A stretch of 33,017 bases of DNA from a bacterium (GTDB taxonomy: Bacteria; SM23-81; DAOVCL01). A program made the position numbers and the translations under genes. How positions within the stretch are numbered: the first letter of the stretch is position 1; every line of letters begins with the position of its first letter. This document shows positions 25,721 through 33,006 of the stretch, piece by piece. Below the pieces are notes generated by a model, which saw only the letters and a program-made list of their open reading frames with translations, had not been told where the DNA came from and did not search any database. The stretch lies in NCBI GenBank assembly GCA_029932675.1, contig JAOZPP010000033.1, positions 1 to 33,017 on the forward strand. The letters are read 5' to 3'.

Positions 25721-26290
25721 TTATAAGATCAGAAGGCCTTTATCTAACATAGAAATCGGTTCAAAGGTGGCAAAATCAGCATGGTGGATGAGGACGGTCT
25801 CCACCCTCTTTGGCCTCCCTTCCCCTTCCTTTGAGTGGCAAGCCACTATGTTCACCACCTCCTCAGTAAGTCCAGCTTCAGCCACTATAATCGCCCCTGA
25901 AATAGGATGGCGTGCGCATCGGCCATAACGGCTTCTCCTATAACCTTCCTCTCCCCTCTCAATCTCCAGTAGCTTTCCCACATCATGCAACAATCCACCG
26001 GCGATGAGCCAATCGTAATTGATTTCAAAGGGCATAACTTCATACTGTTCTCTCATTGAGTTTGCCAGCCCCAGCGCCCCCTCGGTAACTGCAATTGTGT
26101 GATCAATTAAACTTATCCCTTTCGTGTCGACCAACAGGGTAAACGGAATCTTCTCCAAATCGTCCGCCTTCCATCCCCCTTTTTGGGCTGCTTTGGCCCA
26201 GATCTCGACGACCTTCTCCCGGAGATGAAGATCTTTGATCTTCCCCAACTGCCCAGCAAACAACTCCCCTATTTTTGCCCGCAATTCCAT
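25721..26290 (-). CDS. HD-domain phosphohydrolase
   Basis: This 189-residue protein has HD-superfamily metal ligands: His in LIDHTIAVTEGAL, the His-Asp pair in GGLLHDVGKLLEI, then ARHPISGAIIVAEA and an HHADFATFE motif near the C-terminus. Such proteins hydrolyse phosphomonoesters, nucleotides or cyclic nucleotides; the substrate is unknown. The frame opens at 26320, inside the upstream gene. I prefer the ATG at 26290 (or 26293), because GGGAGG sits after the activator's stop and 5 nt before this ATG; the longer start has no such signal. It is locked between the sigma-54 activator and the dehydratase, so it probably belongs to the same pathway or its control. Confidence 0.85.
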   Translation of the reverse strand: MELRAKIGELFAGQLGKIKDLHLREKVVEIWAKAAQKGGWKADDLEKIPFTLLVDTKGISLIDHTIAVTEGALGLANSMREQYEVMPFEINYDWLIAGGLLHDVGKLLEIERGEEGYRRSRYGRCARHPISGAIIVAEAGLTEEVVNIVACHSKEGEGRPKRVETVLIHHADFATFEPISMLDKGLLIL

Positions 26291-26306
26291 CATATCCTCC
26301 CGAAAA

Positions 26307-27695
26307 TCAGTAGAGCCCATGTTTTCTTATTCGATCCCTCAGGGTATTCCTGCTTATCCCTAAGAGTTCGGCTGCCCTCACCTGATTGCTCCTTAACCTC
26401 TTCAGTGTTAGGCTGATTAGGGCCTTCTCTAAGGAACCAGTTAACTTGTCGTAGATTTTTCCCCTATGGGTTGTGCGTAGTTCGTCAAAAAGGGGATTGA
26501 TTAAATCAGAGAACAACTTAGTATAACTATCCTTAAACTCCTCCCCGGAAGGTGGTTTTTCCTCTTCCTGATTGATGGGGAAATGCTCCGGAAGGAGGAC
26601 ATCGCCCTTAGCCAAGATGACTGCTGTCTGCAGGTTGTTCTCCAACTCCCTTACATTTCCTGGCCAGGGATAGTCCTTGAGCAACTCCATTGCCTGGGGG
26701 GAGATGCCCCTTATCTGGCGATTGAACTGAGTGGAGAACTTCTTCAAGAAGTGGTGAGCCAACAGGGGAATGTCCCCCCTCCTTTCCCTCAGAGGGGGGA
26801 GATAAATAGAGGCCAGCTTTAAACGGTAGAAGAGGTCCACCCGAAAGGAACCTTCCCGCACGCATTTCACCAAGCTCTTGTTGGTGGCAGTAATCACTCG
26901 CACATTTACCCTTATCCCCTTGTTCCCTCCCAAGCGGTAGAACTCGTGCCCTTCTAAGACCCGGAGGACCTTGCTCTGAATGGCCGGGGACATATCGGCG
27001 ATTTCATCTAAGAATATGGTCCCCCCATCACATTGTTCCAACTTTCCTCTCCTTCTCTCCACTGCTCCAGTGAAGGCACCCTTCTCATAGCCAAAGAGTT
27101 CTGACTCCAAAAGGGTGTCCGGAATAGAAGCACAATTGACAGCCAAAAAGGGCTTCCCTCTCCTTGGGCTGTTTTGGTGGATGGCGCTGGCCACCAATTC
27201 CTTTCCGGTTCCGCTCTCCCCTTGAATGAGAACGGAGATGTCACTGGGGGCTATCTGCCCGATAAGCTTGTATATCTCCAACATCTCTGGGCTCTCCCCA
27301 ATGAGTGGTTCCTCGCCCTCTGGTGCAAGCTTTGGCAACCTCGCCACCTTCCCCTTTTTCTCCGCCTTCAGCGCCTCCTCGACAACCTCCCTTAAGGAGA
27401 GATGTGAGCCGGAAAGGGGATAATAATCATAGGCTCCCTCCCTCATCGCCTCAATAGCTAAGGAGGTGGAGACCTTCTCCGAGCAAACGATTATGGGGAT
27501 CTGGGGGTGGGTCTGATTGCACCCCCGGATCACTGCCCCCAACCCAGAGGGACAGAGGGAGGAGTCAAGCAGGATTAAGTCCACCTTTTCTATGGCCTTT
27601 AATCCCTCCCAGGAAGGGAAATTGAAGAGTTCATACCCCTCCCCCAACTGGCTAGTCAACCTCCCCCCCTCCTCTATGGCGACGATCCTTTTCAT
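26307..27695 (-). CDS. Sigma-54-dependent transcriptional activator, NtrC-like with degenerate receiver
   Basis: This 462-residue bacterial enhancer-binding protein has an N-terminal receiver-like domain (about 1-120), an AAA+ domain (about 130-365) and a Fis-type HTH (about 430-462, NQVRAAELLGISRNTLRDRIRKHG). Walker A is GESGTGKE (159-166), GAFTGA (206-211) contacts sigma-54, and Walker B is GGTIFLDE. The receiver keeps Asp 44 (LILLDSS), but the usual Lys-Pro after the fifth strand reads YYPLSG and the N-terminal acidic pair is poor, so normal phosphorylation is doubtful. No histidine kinase is nearby. The start overlaps purM by 4 nt (ATGA). It likely controls the following HD-dehydratase-citrate-lyase genes, but I see no -24/-12 promoter in the window. 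Confidence 0.93.
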   Translation of the reverse strand: MKRIVAIEEGGRLTSQLGEGYELFNFPSWEGLKAIEKVDLILLDSSLCPSGLGAVIRGCNQTHPQIPIIVCSEKVSTSLAIEAMREGAYDYYPLSGSHLSLREVVEEALKAEKKGKVARLPKLAPEGEEPLIGESPEMLEIYKLIGQIAPSDISVLIQGESGTGKELVASAIHQNSPRRGKPFLAVNCASIPDTLLESELFGYEKGAFTGAVERRRGKLEQCDGGTIFLDEIADMSPAIQSKVLRVLEGHEFYRLGGNKGIRVNVRVITATNKSLVKCVREGSFRVDLFYRLKLASIYLPPLRERRGDIPLLAHHFLKKFSTQFNRQIRGISPQAMELLKDYPWPGNVRELENNLQTAVILAKGDVLLPEHFPINQEEEKPPSGEEFKDSYTKLFSDLINPLFDELRTTHRGKIYDKLTGSLEKALISLTLKRLRSNQVRAAELLGISRNTLRDRIRKHGLY

Positions 27696-28720
27696 CCAAA
27701 TGTGACCTTCCTTGGACCCTCTCCCTTTATCTCCCCTATCGGCCAGGCAATCTGATCATGGCTTCTCAGATGAACGAGGCTTTCCTCCACCACCGAGGGG
27801 GCCACTACCAGGATGAAGCCTATCCCCATATTGAATACCTTAAACATCTCCCCCTCATTTACCTTGCCCACCTCTCTTATCAATCGAAAGACCTGAGGGA
27901 CCTCCCAACTCCCTTTCTTGATCAGAGCAGTGAGACCTGGGGGAATAACCCTGCTCAGGTTCCCTTCAATTCCCCCTCCAGTGATGTGGGCCATTCCTTT
28001 GATCCTCAATCCTGCGGAGAGGAGGCTACCAATGGCCTGGCCATAATAACGGTGAATCCGCAAAAGCTCCTCGCCCAAGGTTGTGCCGAGGTCATCGATG
28101 TAGTCATTGAGCCTCCACTCACTGAGCAGGACCTTTCTGGCCAAGGAGAAACCATTGGTGTGCAGGCCATTTGAAGCTAAGCCAATTATCTGGTCTCCAG
28201 CCCTTATCCCCGCGCCGTCTACTATCTTTCCTCTCTCCACCAAACCGAGGATGAATCCGGCGAGGTCATATTCGCCAGGCCGGTAGAAACCAGGCAGTTG
28301 AGCGGTCTCTCCCCCGATGAGGGAGCAACCGACCTCCTTGCACCCCTTGGCTAGGCCCCTAATTACCTCCTCAATAACTTCGGCTCTGATCTCAGTGGTA
28401 GCCAAGTAGTCCATAAAAAAGAGGGGGCTAGCCCCATGGACTAAGATGTCATTCGCGCAGTGATGGACGAGATCCTGACCGACGGTAGAATGTCTATCCA
28501 GCAGAAAGCCTATCTTCAGCTTCGTCCCCACCCCATCTGCACTGGCGACCAATACGGGTTCCTTGTATCCCTTTACATCCAGCTTGTATAGTCCAGCAAA
28601 CTGACGGAGGTTGGAGAGGACCCCCTTGCCCCAGGTAGAACCGATCAGCGGCCCTACTTCCTCCAAGGATTTCTGGAATACCTCGATGTCCACCCCCGCC
28701 CTTTTATAATCGATGACCAA
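27692..28720 (-). CDS. purM: Phosphoribosylformylglycinamidine cyclo-ligase (AIR synthetase)
   Basis: ATP-dependent ring closure of FGAM to AIR in purine synthesis, cytoplasmic. The 342 residues are the usual length. Signatures: YKRAGVDIEVFQKSLEEVGPL, VLVASADGVGTKLKIGF, CANDILVHGASPLFFMDYLAT, LIGGETAQLPGFY, LASNGLHTNGFSLAR and AHITGGGIEGNL. The start is TTG at 28720, fixed by AGAGGAGGT at 28729-28737, 8 nt upstream. argF ends 107 nt upstream and no terminator is obvious between. Its stop overlaps the sigma-54 activator start, so a housekeeping gene drives or shares expression with the regulator. Confidence 0.96.
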   Translation of the reverse strand: MVIDYKRAGVDIEVFQKSLEEVGPLIGSTWGKGVLSNLRQFAGLYKLDVKGYKEPVLVASADGVGTKLKIGFLLDRHSTVGQDLVHHCANDILVHGASPLFFMDYLATTEIRAEVIEEVIRGLAKGCKEVGCSLIGGETAQLPGFYRPGEYDLAGFILGLVERGKIVDGAGIRAGDQIIGLASNGLHTNGFSLARKVLLSEWRLNDYIDDLGTTLGEELLRIHRYYGQAIGSLLSAGLRIKGMAHITGGGIEGNLSRVIPPGLTALIKKGSWEVPQVFRLIREVGKVNEGEMFKVFNMGIGFILVVAPSVVEESLVHLRSHDQIAWPIGEIKGEGPRKVTFG

Positions 28721-28827
28721 CTCGTTTGACCTCCTCTACTTCCTTTGGTTCCACCCCTTCTCTTCTTTTTTCCCTAAAACGGAAACATTTGTAGAAGTCC
28801 CTAGTTCTCTTCTTCCCCTGAAAGAGT

Positions 28828-29745
28828 TCAGCCATCTCCCAAAAGCTTTACCAAGAGGGCCTTCTGGAGGTGGAGCCTGTTCTCCGCCTGATCGAAGACC
28901 ACCGAGTGGGGGCCATCAATGACCTCATCGGTTATCTCCCTTCCCCTCTCTGCGGGAAGGCAGTGCATCACCAAACAGTGGGGATCTGCATAGGTCAACA
29001 ACTCCCTGTTCACCTGAAATTCCCTTAAAAGCTGGGCTTTCTCGTTGAATCTCTCCTTCTCCCCCATGCTTGCCCAGACATCAGTATAGACCACATCTGC
29101 CCCCTCAGCCGCTTCCCTGGGATCATAGAATAACCTCACCCGGCTGGGTCCCGCATTCTGGGCCGTGGTTAAGATTTCCCTGTTTGGCTCGCACCCCTTG
29201 GCCGTTCCGATCCTTAAGTCGAGTTTGACGCGCAAGGAGGCATTGAGCCAGGAGTTAGCTACATTGTTGCCATCTCCCAGGTAGGCAATCTTTAATCCCT
29301 CGAGCTCTCCTCTCTTCTCTTTGATAGTGAAGAGATCGCTCAACACCTGGCAGGGATGGAGGAGGTCAGTGAGTCCGTTTATCACCGGCACCTCTGCCCA
29401 CTTGGCTAACTCTTCCACATCGCGATGGGAAAAAGTGCGGATCATAATCGCCTCCACAAATCTGGAGAGCACTTTAGCCGCATCGTGGATGGACTCCCTC
29501 CTGCCCAGTTGAATCTCTTGGTCAGTGATGTAGACCCCCCTTCCCCCCAATTGGTTCAACCCAACCTCAAAGCTTATCCTTGTGCGTAAAGATGGCTTGT
29601 GGAAGATCAAAGCCACAGACCTTCCGGAGAGAAGGTGGGGAGATTTTCCCTTCTTGGTCTTTTCCTTGAGCTCCGCGGAGAGCTGCAGGATATCCTCGAT
29701 CTCCTCTCGGCTAAGATCAGTTATGGAAAGAAAATCCTTTTTCAT
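28828..29745 (-). CDS. argF: Ornithine carbamoyltransferase
   Basis: Forms citrulline from ornithine and carbamoyl phosphate in arginine synthesis. The 305 residues are a normal length. The carbamoyl phosphate loop reads HKPSLRTRISFEVG (usual STRTR with Leu in place of Thr), followed by LLHPCQVLSDLFT, YLGDGNNVANSWLNAS (ornithine side), YTDVWASMGEKE in place of the common SMG loop, and HCLPAERGREI. A run in reverse to biosynthesis (catabolic) cannot be excluded, but no arcA or arcC is nearby. AGGGAG is 8 nt before the ATG. A promoter-like sequence and a 16-nt palindrome lie in its leader. Confidence 0.95.
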   Translation of the reverse strand: MKKDFLSITDLSREEIEDILQLSAELKEKTKKGKSPHLLSGRSVALIFHKPSLRTRISFEVGLNQLGGRGVYITDQEIQLGRRESIHDAAKVLSRFVEAIMIRTFSHRDVEELAKWAEVPVINGLTDLLHPCQVLSDLFTIKEKRGELEGLKIAYLGDGNNVANSWLNASLRVKLDLRIGTAKGCEPNREILTTAQNAGPSRVRLFYDPREAAEGADVVYTDVWASMGEKERFNEKAQLLREFQVNRELLTYADPHCLVMHCLPAERGREITDEVIDGPHSVVFDQAENRLHLQKALLVKLLGDG

Positions 29746-29794
29746 ACCACTTCTCCCTCTATAAAAGTGGGTGAGAGAACCCAGAATGTTAGAT

Positions 29795-29810
29795 CCCTTC
29801 TTAAGAAGGG
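29795..29810. promoter_or_regulatory. Perfect 16-nt palindrome in the argF leader
   Basis: CCCTTCTTAAGAAGGG reads the same on both strands. It begins a few bases after the predicted argF start of transcription, 50 nt before the ATG. It does not resemble an ArgR box. It may be a repressor operator or a 6-bp stem-loop at the 5' end of the mRNA. Confidence 0.5.
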
Positions 29811-29822
29811 GCAGTTTTCTTA

Positions 29823-29851
29823 AAATTAACCTTATTTCCCATAAGAGTCAA
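29823..29851 (-). promoter_or_regulatory. Probable sigma-70 promoter for argF
   Basis: On the - strand TTGACT (29851-29846) and TAATTT (29828-29823) are 17 nt apart. The inferred start near 29816 gives a leader of about 70 nt that contains the palindrome. Confidence 0.45.
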
Positions 29852-30012
29852 GCCAATTTTGGGTAAAATTGAAATGTATACAAGCTCTCTACTTCCTGGC
29901 TTCACCAAACCAAAGGCTTAAACAGCCTCCCTGATGCACTCTGCGTCATGCGATAATAACTTAATGTTGGGCTAATGTCAAAAAGATTCTCCCTATGAGG
30001 CTAAGAATTCTA

Positions 30013-30041
30013 TTGACCAAAGGAAGATGGCTGGATATAAT
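30013..30041 (+). promoter_or_regulatory. Strong sigma-70 promoter for the GH57 gene
   Basis: TTGACC (30013-30018), a 17-nt spacer and a perfect TATAAT (30036-30041). The start would fall near 30048, giving a leader of about 66 nt before the GH57 ATG. Confidence 0.7.
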
Positions 30042-30113
30042 TTACTACAATAGTTCGAATTTTCTAAGAAATCCCACCCTCCAGATAAGTAGTGACCGAA
30101 AGGAGCTAAGTTT

Positions 30114-32510
30114 ATGTCAGGAGGAAGAGGGAGGCGAAGGTTCTACTTAGTGGTTCATGGCCATTTTTATCAACCCCCCCGAGAGAACCCTTGGACAGAA
30201 GAGGTGGAGAGGGAGGTGGGTGCTTCTCCCTATCACGATTGGAACCAAAGGATCACCGACCAATGTTATCGACCTAACTCCGCCGCTCGCTTAGTTAACG
30301 GGGAGGGCAGAATTCTCGAAATTGTGAACAACTACTCCCTGATGAGTTTCAACTTTGGCCCCACCCTCCTTAGCTGGCTCCAGAGGAATGACCCAATAAC
30401 ATATGCAAGGATCTTAGAGGCCGATCGAGAAAGCCTTCACACTCACTCCGGTCATGGAAATGCATTAGCACAGGTTTACACCCACTTAATTATGCCCTTG
30501 GCCACCTATAGGGACAAGTCTACCCAGGTGAGGTGGGGAATCAAGGACTTCATCTTCAGGTTCAGAAGAAAACCAGAGGGGATGTGGCTACCCGAAGCGG
30601 CAGTGGATAGGGAAACCTTGGCGGTCCTCGCTCAAAATGGTATAAAATTCACCATCTTGGCCCCCCAGCAAGCAAAGAGGATAAGAAGAATTGGAGGGAA
30701 AAGATGGAGAAATGTCACTCCTGAATCACTTGATACCACAAGAGCTTACCGATGTTTTCTCAAGGAGAACTACATAGATATTTTCTTCTTCAATCACCCC
30801 TTCTCCTGGGAGCTAAGCTTTGGCGATCTCTTAAAGGATGGTGAGTTATTCACCCAGAGGTTGACTTCAGTCTTAAAACCGAGAGCAAGAGGTAATCAGC
30901 TCATCCTTTTGGCCACCGATGGGGAAACATTCGGCCATCATAAACCATTTGGTGAGATGGCCTTGGCTTATGTCCTTGCCAAAGCCGCGCCTCAGAGAGG
31001 GTTAAAAGTGACCAATTTAGGTGAATTCCTTGCGGAAAATCCCCCCCAATGGGAAGTAGAGATCGACGAGGGCCCCCGAGGAGAGGGTAGCTCTTGGAGC
31101 TGTAGTCACGGAGTGGAGAGATGGAGAGGGGATTGCGGTTGTTCTACCGGTGGCCAACCCCATTGGAATCAACGGTGGAGGAAACCTTTGAGACAAGGGC
31201 TGGAGTGGCTTAGTGAAAAATTAAAGGTTATCTACGAGAACCAGGCAAAGGGATATTTTAAAGATGTCTGGTGGGCAAGAGATGAATATATTGATGTGAT
31301 CCTGGACCGTAGTGCGAAATGTGTGGATAGGTTCTTTAAGAAAGTTCAATGCTTTCCTTTAAATAAGGATGAAAAGATTAAATGTCTCAAGTTATTAGAG
31401 ATGCAAAGGAATTCTATGCTGATGTTTACCAGTTGTGGCTGGTTTTTTGCCGATATCTCCGGATTGGAAACGGTACAGATACTGAAGTATGCTGCCCGCG
31501 CTATCGAACTGGCCAGATGCTTCAGCAAGGAAGATTTGGAGGGTACCTTTTTAAAGCTCCTGCACAAGGCCAGAAGTAACATTAGAAGATATGGGAACGG
31601 TAGGGGAATCTACCGCAAATTTGTCAAGCCTAAAGCGATATCCGCAAAACTTGTTATCGCCAACTACTCTATGCACCTTCCCCTTCAAAGGGCAAAAGGG
31701 AAAATAGCTCAGCCATATTCATATCAGATAGTAGATGCAAAGGGGGAGATTAAAAGGAGGAGGGGGGAAATATTTTCCTGGGGAAAAGCAAGTTTAGAGA
31801 ACATTTTTACCCAGGAGAGGGGGGATTTCCTTTACCTCTCCCGTTTTCAAAGCCAGGGGAGGCTTGACTGCTGGGTCAAGGAGTGCCATGCTCTGCTCCC
31901 CTCCCCTCCCTCCTCCCTCGAGGAGCTTATCTCCCAGGTTGAAACCGAACGGGGTTGGGAGCATTTCGCCCTGGAGGGACTTCCCGGTGAATGGAAGGGG
32001 GAAATCCTAAGAGCAATGAAGGGGATGATGCTGCAGGAAGTTAGCCGGAGGTGGAGAGGGATTTACCAAAATAATCTTGCTCTAATGCTCTATCTTAAAG
32101 AGAGAGGTGAGACAATTCCTCAAGTCCTTAAGCAATTGTTCTCCTTTTTGCTCACCCAGGAGATAGAGGAGGGTCTGCGGGGGATGAGAAAGGGGTTTGA
32201 GAAGAACTACAAGTTTGTTAATAAACTGCATTCGGAGGTAGATATGATTGGCTTTCCTCGCGTTGATAAGGGAAAGTTAGCATCCCTTCTCTCCGATCTC
32301 ATCTTGGAGGGAATTGAGTCTCTTTGCAAAAGGGTCTCTGAGAAGGAGGTCATTAAGGTAAATATGCTTTTGGATCTTGCAGATAATTGGGGGTTGAAGC
32401 CAGATTTGAGGGGGGCACAGGAGAGCTTTTACCCCCTCTGGAAGGGGTTAAGAGGGGCAATCAATGTTTCCTTAAGGGAGTTAGCCGAGAGATTGGGGTT
32501 CAGCGTTTAA
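30114..32510 (+). CDS. Glycoside hydrolase family 57 protein with DUF3536 domain
   Basis: A 798-residue cytoplasmic-looking enzyme (no signal peptide). The N-terminal GH57 (beta/alpha)7 barrel starts with YLVVHGHFYQPPRENPW and has HTHSGHGNALAQVYTHLIMPLA. The likely nucleophile is Glu 161 in GMWLPEAAVD and the acid/base is Asp 269 in LLATDGETFGHH. The DUF3536 region follows, with SSWSCSHGVERWRGDCGCSTGG and NQRWRKPLRQGLEWL, then a helical C-terminal half. GH57 enzymes act on alpha-glucans (amylase, branching enzyme, 4-alpha-glucanotransferase). The DUF3536 subgroup has no assigned activity that I know of. AAAGGAG sits 8 nt before the ATG. It is a single gene under its own near-consensus promoter. 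Confidence 0.93.
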   Translation: MSGGRGRRRFYLVVHGHFYQPPRENPWTEEVEREVGASPYHDWNQRITDQCYRPNSAARLVNGEGRILEIVNNYSLMSFNFGPTLLSWLQRNDPITYARILEADRESLHTHSGHGNALAQVYTHLIMPLATYRDKSTQVRWGIKDFIFRFRRKPEGMWLPEAAVDRETLAVLAQNGIKFTILAPQQAKRIRRIGGKRWRNVTPESLDTTRAYRCFLKENYIDIFFFNHPFSWELSFGDLLKDGELFTQRLTSVLKPRARGNQLILLATDGETFGHHKPFGEMALAYVLAKAAPQRGLKVTNLGEFLAENPPQWEVEIDEGPRGEGSSWSCSHGVERWRGDCGCSTGGQPHWNQRWRKPLRQGLEWLSEKLKVIYENQAKGYFKDVWWARDEYIDVILDRSAKCVDRFFKKVQCFPLNKDEKIKCLKLLEMQRNSMLMFTSCGWFFADISGLETVQILKYAARAIELARCFSKEDLEGTFLKLLHKARSNIRRYGNGRGIYRKFVKPKAISAKLVIANYSMHLPLQRAKGKIAQPYSYQIVDAKGEIKRRRGEIFSWGKASLENIFTQERGDFLYLSRFQSQGRLDCWVKECHALLPSPPSSLEELISQVETERGWEHFALEGLPGEWKGEILRAMKGMMLQEVSRRWRGIYQNNLALMLYLKERGETIPQVLKQLFSFLLTQEIEEGLRGMRKGFEKNYKFVNKLHSEVDMIGFPRVDKGKLASLLSDLILEGIESLCKRVSEKEVIKVNMLLDLADNWGLKPDLRGAQESFYPLWKGLRGAINVSLRELAERLGFSV

Positions 32511-32596
32511 CCTGAACCTCCATAACTGGTAAGCCAATTTTCCGCAGATAATTCTGGGTTTGAGATTGGAAACCTATTTGGGTGGGTAAAAATTGC

Positions 32597-32625
32597 TTGA
32601 CATCTATCAGCGATTGGATTATCTT
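32597..32625 (+). promoter_or_regulatory. Sigma-70 promoter for tRNA-Ala
   Basis: A perfect TTGACA (32597-32602), a 17-nt spacer and TATCTT (32620-32625). Transcription would begin about 10 nt before the mature tRNA-Ala. Confidence 0.65.
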
Positions 32626-32641
32626 ACTCTTAGGTTTAGGT

Positions 32642-32718
32642 GGGGCTGTAGCTCAGCTGGGATGAGCGCTTGTCTGGCAGACAAGAGGTCACGGGTTCGA
32701 TCCCCGTCAGCTCCACCA
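32642..32718 (+). tRNA. tRNA-Ala(GGC)
   Basis: Complete cloverleaf: acceptor GGGGCTG/CAGCTCC with the alanine identity pair G3:U70, D arm GCTC/GAGC, anticodon stem CTTGT/ACAAG with loop CTGGCAG (anticodon GGC), and T arm ACGGG/CCCGT. The discriminator is A32715 and CCA is encoded (32716-32718), unlike the tRNA-Arg at the other end of the window. An eight-T run follows at once and may help termination. Confidence 0.95.
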
Positions 32719-32733
32719 ATTTTTTTTGCCCTT

Positions 32734-32762
32734 TTGACTTGACCCGATTTGAGGTGTATACA
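32734..32762 (+). promoter_or_regulatory. Orphan sigma-70-like promoter downstream of tRNA-Ala
   Basis: TTGACT (32734-32739), a 17-nt spacer and TATACA (32757-32762). Transcription would begin near 32769 and run into the foldable, non-coding-looking tail. No clear gene follows within the window. Confidence 0.45.
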
Positions 32763-32892
32763 AAGAGATAAGAGGTGACCAGGTTGAAAGATCTTTGGCT
32801 ATTCAGCCAGAGGGAAGATATCCGCACCAGGTGCTGATATGAACAAGCTATACGCCATCCCTCCACATTACCTGGCAAAGGATTGAGGGAAG

Positions 32893-33006
32893 ATGGATGT
32901 AGCTAAATCCAAGAATGGTGTGCCAATCAGATTGAGAGGAGGCGAAAGATATGGGAACAGTAGAACTAAACTACTACCGCCTAAAGGCGGTAGGTTTATG
33001 GGGTAG
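32893..33006 (+). pseudogene. Possible N-terminal fragment of a small gene disrupted by a hairpin element
   Basis: ATG 32893 follows GAGGGAAG and opens a 37-residue frame. Its first 14 residues, MDVAKSKNGVPIRL, recall the start of a group of short uncharacterised proteins, possibly nuclease-like, that I remember as continuing with Thr-x-Glu-Arg-Trp. Here the likeness ends abruptly and the frame runs through the bulged hairpin to a TAG. It may be a gene start cut by insertion or decay. This is recall of a pattern, not a search result. Confidence 0.25.
32967..32998. repeat. Long bulged hairpin, IS200/IS605-end-like
   Basis: An 8-bp perfect stem (CTACCGCC 32974-32981, GGCGGTAG 32986-32993) with loop TAAA is extended by TAAAC (32967-32971) pairing with GTTTA (32994-32998), leaving TA (32972-32973) as a bulge. 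Imperfect hairpins with a small bulge mark the ends of IS200/IS605 elements, where the Y1 transposase binds. It is not followed by a T-run, so it is a poor terminator. No transposase gene is in the window. Confidence 0.45.

Larger units (their letters stand above)
29746..30113. other. Divergent intergenic region between argF and the GH57 gene
   Basis: These 368 nt hold no open frame worth calling. They contain the argF promoter and leader palindrome on the left and the GH57 promoter on the right (listed separately). In between are two small hairpins on the + strand: GGCT-TAAAC-AGCC (about 29916) and TGATGCA-CTC-TGCGTCA (about 29932), and an 8-nt palindrome TGTATACA at 29875-29882. No terminator, repeat array or tRNA is seen. 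Confidence 0.6.

Noticed and set aside
29875-32762. Two copies of TGTATACA (29875-29882 and 32755-32762) as a shared operator
   Set aside because: An 8-nt AT-rich palindrome can recur by chance; one copy is part of a -10 box and the flanks do not match.
32636-32878. 80-residue - strand frame across tRNA-Ala (contains LTGIEPVTSCLP)
   Set aside because: This is the well-known false protein produced by reading antisense to a tRNA gene.
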